From an uncultured Prevotella sp. (GTDB lineage Bacteria > Bacteroidota > Bacteroidia > Bacteroidales > Bacteroidaceae): DNA of 8,776 nucleotides. A model generated the notes under the pieces. It was not told the DNA's origin. It did not search any database and worked only from the letters and a program-made list of their open reading frames with translations. Position numbers and translations under genes: made by a program. The DNA lies in the NCBI GenBank assembly GCA_934219025.1, contig CAKQDG010000088.1, positions 1-8,776 on the forward strand. The letters are read 5' to 3'. The stretch's first letter is position 1; each line of letters begins with the position of its first letter. Shown piece after piece: positions 6,448 through 8,776 of this stretch.

Positions 6448-6741
6448 CTATTCTTGAGACTTGAGCCAATTATCATATATGCAAAGTTGCTTTTCATTAA
6501 GAAGCGCTGTTAAAAATTCCAACTTTTTATCTGCATTTTCACATGGTGTGAGTTCTTCGCTAATAAAAATATCAGCATTAAAGCCTTGTTCAACTATCCA
6601 AGGATTCTCTTTCAAAAGATTGTTCTTTGCTTCATTCTTGTTATCTCCAAAGGCTCTACCAATAAGTTGACAATTTTCAATATCTTCACCCTCAGGGTCT
6701 TGCGTAAAGCCTTCCGTTGTATAAAAAATATATTCTGCCAT
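6448..6741 (-). CDS. Small protein of unknown function (97 aa)
   Basis: It begins MAEYIFYTTEGFTQDP and contains ENCQLIG (about 22-28) and KENPWIVEQGF, features I recall from small uncharacterised proteins scattered in bacteria and phages; no function is known to me. The ATG at 6739-6741 is preferred over one at 6801, because it leaves an 8-bp gap to the upstream small gene instead of a long overlap and starts directly with the conserved-looking part. It is mixed alpha/beta by eye with no membrane segment or Cys cluster. It is the last intact gene of the KilA-N/DpnI cluster and ends 13 bp before the methyltransferase remnant. It could be an accessory or regulator of the nuclease, or an unlinked passenger. 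Confidence 0.7.
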   Translation of the reverse strand: MAEYIFYTTEGFTQDPEGEDIENCQLIGRAFGDNKNEAKNNLLKENPWIVEQGFNADIFISEELTPCENADKKLEFLTALLNEKQLCIYDNWLKSQE

Positions 6742-6749
6742 AGTTAAAA

Positions 6750-6962
6750 CTAAAATCCAATGTTTTCTTCTTTCATTTCTTCCAATTCCATCCATTGACA
6801 ATTAGAGAATACGAATCTATATTTTTCAGATAACATATCCACGACCTCTTCTAATTCATCACATTGGGCTGCATATTCATTTTCTTCTTTTGAGAGTTTT
6901 ATTTTCAAAACTCTCCCTTCACAAAAGTCTAAAAAGACAATGAATTTTGGTATATCTTCCAT
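6750..6962 (-). CDS. Small acidic protein of unknown function (70 aa)
   Basis: Starting at the ATG 6960-6962, the protein has 70 residues and begins MEDIPKFIVFLDFCEGRVLK. This start leaves one base after the DpnI-like stop codon, the typical spacing for coupled translation. An upstream ATG at 6986 would overlap the nuclease gene by 23 bp and is less likely. The composition is clearly acidic (runs such as KEENE, ELEEVVD, ELEEMKEEN), and the fold is probably alpha/beta. I do not recognise the family. Tight coupling to a nuclease gene and strong negative charge would suit an inhibitor or DNA mimic, but nothing in the sequence proves it. Confidence 0.65.
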   Translation of the reverse strand: MEDIPKFIVFLDFCEGRVLKIKLSKEENEYAAQCDELEEVVDMLSEKYRFVFSNCQWMELEEMKEENIGF

Positions 6963-6963
6963 A

Positions 6964-7731
6964 TTATATTTTTTTGTAAATTCCACGCCCTTTGAATTCT
7001 ATAAAGCCTTTATCTCGCAAGAATTGAAGTTGTTGTCTTATTTTGTCTTGGATATGATTGTTATCCGGATGCTTCAACTTCAATTCTTCACAAAAAGCAT
7101 ACATCTGATTGAGCGTAAAAGTCTCATCTAATCGTTCAACAAGGTACAAGGTGTCCATTAACCATCCTCTGCTTTCCACGGAACGTGTCTGTAGATTGTA
7201 TACTTTATTATACTGCGAAACCACATCTTCTGTTGGCACTACCTGCCCATTAAGAATAATAGGAATTTTTGCCGTAGTAGGTATTTCTCGCATTAAAATA
7301 TTGCATCCTTCCCATCCTGCTCTGCGTGCATCTTCTGACAAGGCCTTTCGTTTCTCAATTACGTTAGGGGTAAAGAAGCACTTTGGGACAATAACCAAAT
7401 TGTTGACTTCATATCTGTCATAATGCATGAAGAAAAAACTGGGATTATCTAAAGACGTGATACGATCTATCATCGTCCTGTAAACACCATCAGCAACAGT
7501 TGATTGGAATCTGTCACTTTCTGTTTTCTTACTCTTAAGCTCATATTGAGATTTACAATTATCGCATACATAATCCTTGACAGGTGCATTCGGTTCTGCG
7601 TGTCGAATAATCATGCAGCCACAAATAGGGCAATACATATTATGCGCGAGCCAATCTTCCGTGAGCACACGAGCTTTTTGGCTTGCACTTTTGTAACCTT
7701 CTGCCAAAGAAGTGTTGAATCGTAAGTCCAT
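6964..7731 (-). CDS. dpnI: DpnI-family methyl-dependent restriction endonuclease
   Basis: DpnI cuts GATC only when the adenine is methylated. This 255-residue protein matches its plan (254 residues): a nuclease domain with catalytic D53, E64 and K66 (PD-(D/E)xK, in KDYVCDNC...YELKSK), a zinc site C34-x2-C37 and C56-x2-C59, the conserved ARRAGWEGCNIL segment (about 131-142), and a C-terminal winged helix with HIQDKIRQQLQFLRDKGFIEF that in DpnI reads the methylated site independently. All key residues are present, so it should be active. It begins 6 bp after the KilA-N gene stop and is followed one base later by a 70-codon gene. Its presence implies that host GATC sites are not adenine-methylated. 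GATC occurs several times in this window, so sites are not avoided. Confidence 0.92.
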   Translation of the reverse strand: MDLRFNTSLAEGYKSASQKARVLTEDWLAHNMYCPICGCMIIRHAEPNAPVKDYVCDNCKSQYELKSKKTESDRFQSTVADGVYRTMIDRITSLDNPSFFFMHYDRYEVNNLVIVPKCFFTPNVIEKRKALSEDARRAGWEGCNILMREIPTTAKIPIILNGQVVPTEDVVSQYNKVYNLQTRSVESRGWLMDTLYLVERLDETFTLNQMYAFCEELKLKHPDNNHIQDKIRQQLQFLRDKGFIEFKGRGIYKKI

Positions 7732-7737
7732 ATCTGC

Positions 7738-8547
7738 TTATTTTAAAAGTTTTCTATCACCTGTATCCTCAAGGATTTTCATCTGCTGGATGGCTATCTG
7801 ATTGAGCTTGATGAGCCGTTCGGATTGCGCCATCCCATCGTTGATGAACACGGCATTGAGATTCTCCATGTTCGAGAGACAGATAAGTTCGTTGATGCTT
7901 GCATAGTCACGAATGTTTCCTTTCTTGTCGGGATTTTGTTCACGCCATTGCCTTGCTGTCATACCGAACATTGCAATGTTCAAGACATCCGCCTCGTCGG
8001 CATACTTCATGGCTGCTTGCTCACGGGTTACCTCTGCAGGAATTAGGTTGGCTTTAATAGCATCAGTATGGATGCAATAGTTTATCTTGGACAGTTCTCG
8101 TTTGGCAGACCAAGCAAGTTGTTTCTGTTCGTCAGCTTTAAGACGTTGGAATTCACGTACAAGATACAACTTGAACTCGACAGAAACCCATGACGCAAAT
8201 TCAAATGCAATATCTGAGATAGCATAAGTTCCGCCATATCGTCCAGATATAGCTTTTATACCAATGGCACGGGTTGATTCTACCCATTTTGTTGGTGACA
8301 TTGTGAAAGCATTTAATCCAGCTTCTTTTCTAAACCCCTCGAATTCGATGGGGTTAAAATTAGGATTATACAGACTTTCCCATATGCCAAGAAATTCGAT
8401 AGTATTGCGGTTTCTCATCCAATTTCCGATAACGCCATTAGGGTCTTCGCCATTCTTCTGTTTGGCAATGTCTGTAATGCAGATGTAATCTATTCCATCT
8501 TTATTGATCGTCTTTATAGTTCGATCTTTGACTATAATCTTTGCCAT
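7738..8547 (-). CDS. KilA-N domain protein
   Basis: The first ~137 of 269 residues form a KilA-N domain: YICITDIAKQKN (21-32), NWMRNRNTIEFL (42-53), then the hallmark GRYGGTYAISDIAFEFASW (102-120) and EFKLYLVREFQRLK (124-137). KilA-N is a DNA-binding fold of phage and large DNA virus regulators, and it is common in bacterial accessory regions. The C-terminal half (150-269) is a helical domain with FGMTARQWREQNP and NLNAVFINDGMAQSERL, usual for Bacteroidales members but of unknown role. It lies 6 bp upstream of the DpnI-like gene, so the two are almost surely cotranscribed. A regulatory or phage-sensing role for the cluster is possible but not shown. The ATG at 8545-8547 fits the conserved N-terminus. 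Confidence 0.9.
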   Translation of the reverse strand: MAKIIVKDRTIKTINKDGIDYICITDIAKQKNGEDPNGVIGNWMRNRNTIEFLGIWESLYNPNFNPIEFEGFRKEAGLNAFTMSPTKWVESTRAIGIKAISGRYGGTYAISDIAFEFASWVSVEFKLYLVREFQRLKADEQKQLAWSAKRELSKINYCIHTDAIKANLIPAEVTREQAAMKYADEADVLNIAMFGMTARQWREQNPDKKGNIRDYASINELICLSNMENLNAVFINDGMAQSERLIKLNQIAIQQMKILEDTGDRKLLK

Positions 8548-8560
8548 AATCCTTAGTTCT

Positions 8561-8608
8561 TTATTTTCCGCTAGCCCATATGATAAATGGTTTTGCTTTT
8601 GTATTCAT
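8561..8608 (-). CDS. Possible 15-codon mini-ORF coupled to the upstream gene
   Basis: An ATG at 8606-8608 shares one base with the stop codon of the upstream gene (TAATG) and opens a frame of 15 codons, MNTKAKPFIIWASGK, ending 13 bp before the KilA-N start. The TAATG arrangement is typical of reinitiating ribosomes, which could carry translation on to kilA-N. The peptide has no recognisable family, and chance is a real alternative. Confidence 0.25.
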   Translation of the reverse strand: MNTKAKPFIIWASGK

Positions 8609-8776
8609 TATGAATGTTGTTTTTTACAGACCATGTAGTATGGTACATGTTTATAAAGCATATTCTCGCTTTCTACCCAAATATCATAAGATGGGATTTT
8701 GGGGCGTTCGAATGTTCCGTTAGCATCAAATATAAAAACTACTCCTTCTTTTTGTATTTCGTTCAATGTAAACACC
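8608..8776 (-). CDS. Unidentified protein, C-terminal 55 residues (5' end beyond window)
   Basis: The frame enters from the right edge and reads VFTLNEIQKEGVVFIFD, then ANGTFERPKIPSYDIWVESE, and ends ...VCKKQHS-stop at 8608-8610. It is open to the edge and has protein-like composition (strand-rich, with FIFDANG and YDIWVES segments). I do not recognise a family. It runs in the same direction as kilA-N and ends 60 bp before it, so it is probably the previous gene in the same transcript. Confidence 0.6.
   Translation of the reverse strand, partial: VFTLNEIQKEGVVFIFDANGTFERPKIPSYDIWVESENMLYKHVPYYMVCKKQHS

Noticed and set aside
8628..8646. Short palindrome CATGTA-N6-TACATG
   Set aside because: Six-bp arms inside a coding frame, not near a promoter; expected by chance at this length.
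1..8776. Avoidance of GATC sites because of the DpnI-like nuclease
   Set aside because: Several GATC sites are visible (for example near 4190, 4300, 5110, 6230 and 7464), and the enzyme should only cut methylated sites, so no avoidance is expected or seen.
1..8776. CRISPR arrays, tRNA or rRNA genes, attachment-site duplications
   Set aside because: Read by eye, no regularly spaced repeats, cloverleaf genes or long direct repeats were found; short ones could be missed.

Overview
The window looks like a piece of accessory chromosome from a member of the Bacteroidales (Bacteroides/Prevotella type). The grounds are two -7 boxes of the TAnnTTTG type, one with TTG 19 bp upstream, start codons without clear Shine-Dalgarno sequences, moderate-to-low GC, and proteins whose wording resembles Bacteroidetes accessory genes. 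Almost every real gene lies on the minus strand and concerns defence, toxin-antitoxin function or mobile DNA, so this reads as a defence island. No rRNA, tRNA or CRISPR array was seen.

Left part (1-2340): a three-gene minus-strand operon with a recognisable promoter encodes an AbiEi-like winged-helix protein, an AbiEii-like nucleotidyltransferase and a calcineurin-like phosphoesterase. The first two overlap by 7 bp and the third starts 2 bp after the second. A perfect 12-bp inverted repeat overlaps the promoter and the first start codon and is a good candidate autoregulatory operator. The phosphoesterase is cut off at about base 77-80, where it abuts the truncated end of an IS982-family transposase on the other strand.

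Middle (2330-2972): there is no protein gene until 2865. The plus strand carries a -7 box, about 300 nt of strongly foldable sequence without any ATG, a hairpin terminator and then a second one. This is a candidate small RNA. Next comes the first 34 codons of a zinc-finger-type DNA-binding protein of the kind found on Bacteroidales mobile elements, cut at about 2966 exactly where the end of a Fic gene begins on the other strand.

Right part (2966-8776), all minus strand, in transcription order from the right: an unidentified partial gene, an optional 15-codon mini-ORF, a KilA-N protein, a DpnI-type methyl-dependent endonuclease, two small unknown proteins, a 5'-truncated DNA methyltransferase remnant, a single-chain GmrSD-like (DUF262 + DUF1524) type IV restriction protein, a VbhA-like antitoxin and a frameshifted Fic toxin. 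Spacings are mostly below 30 bp, suggesting one or a few long transcripts.

Two enzymes that cut modified DNA (DpnI-like and GmrSD-like) flank a methyltransferase that has lost its catalytic half. This is coherent, because an active adenine methyltransferase acting on GATC would be self-destructive beside DpnI. Three abrupt gene-fusion scars (about 78, 2966 and 6430) and one frameshift show that the island has been reshaped by deletion or illegitimate recombination.
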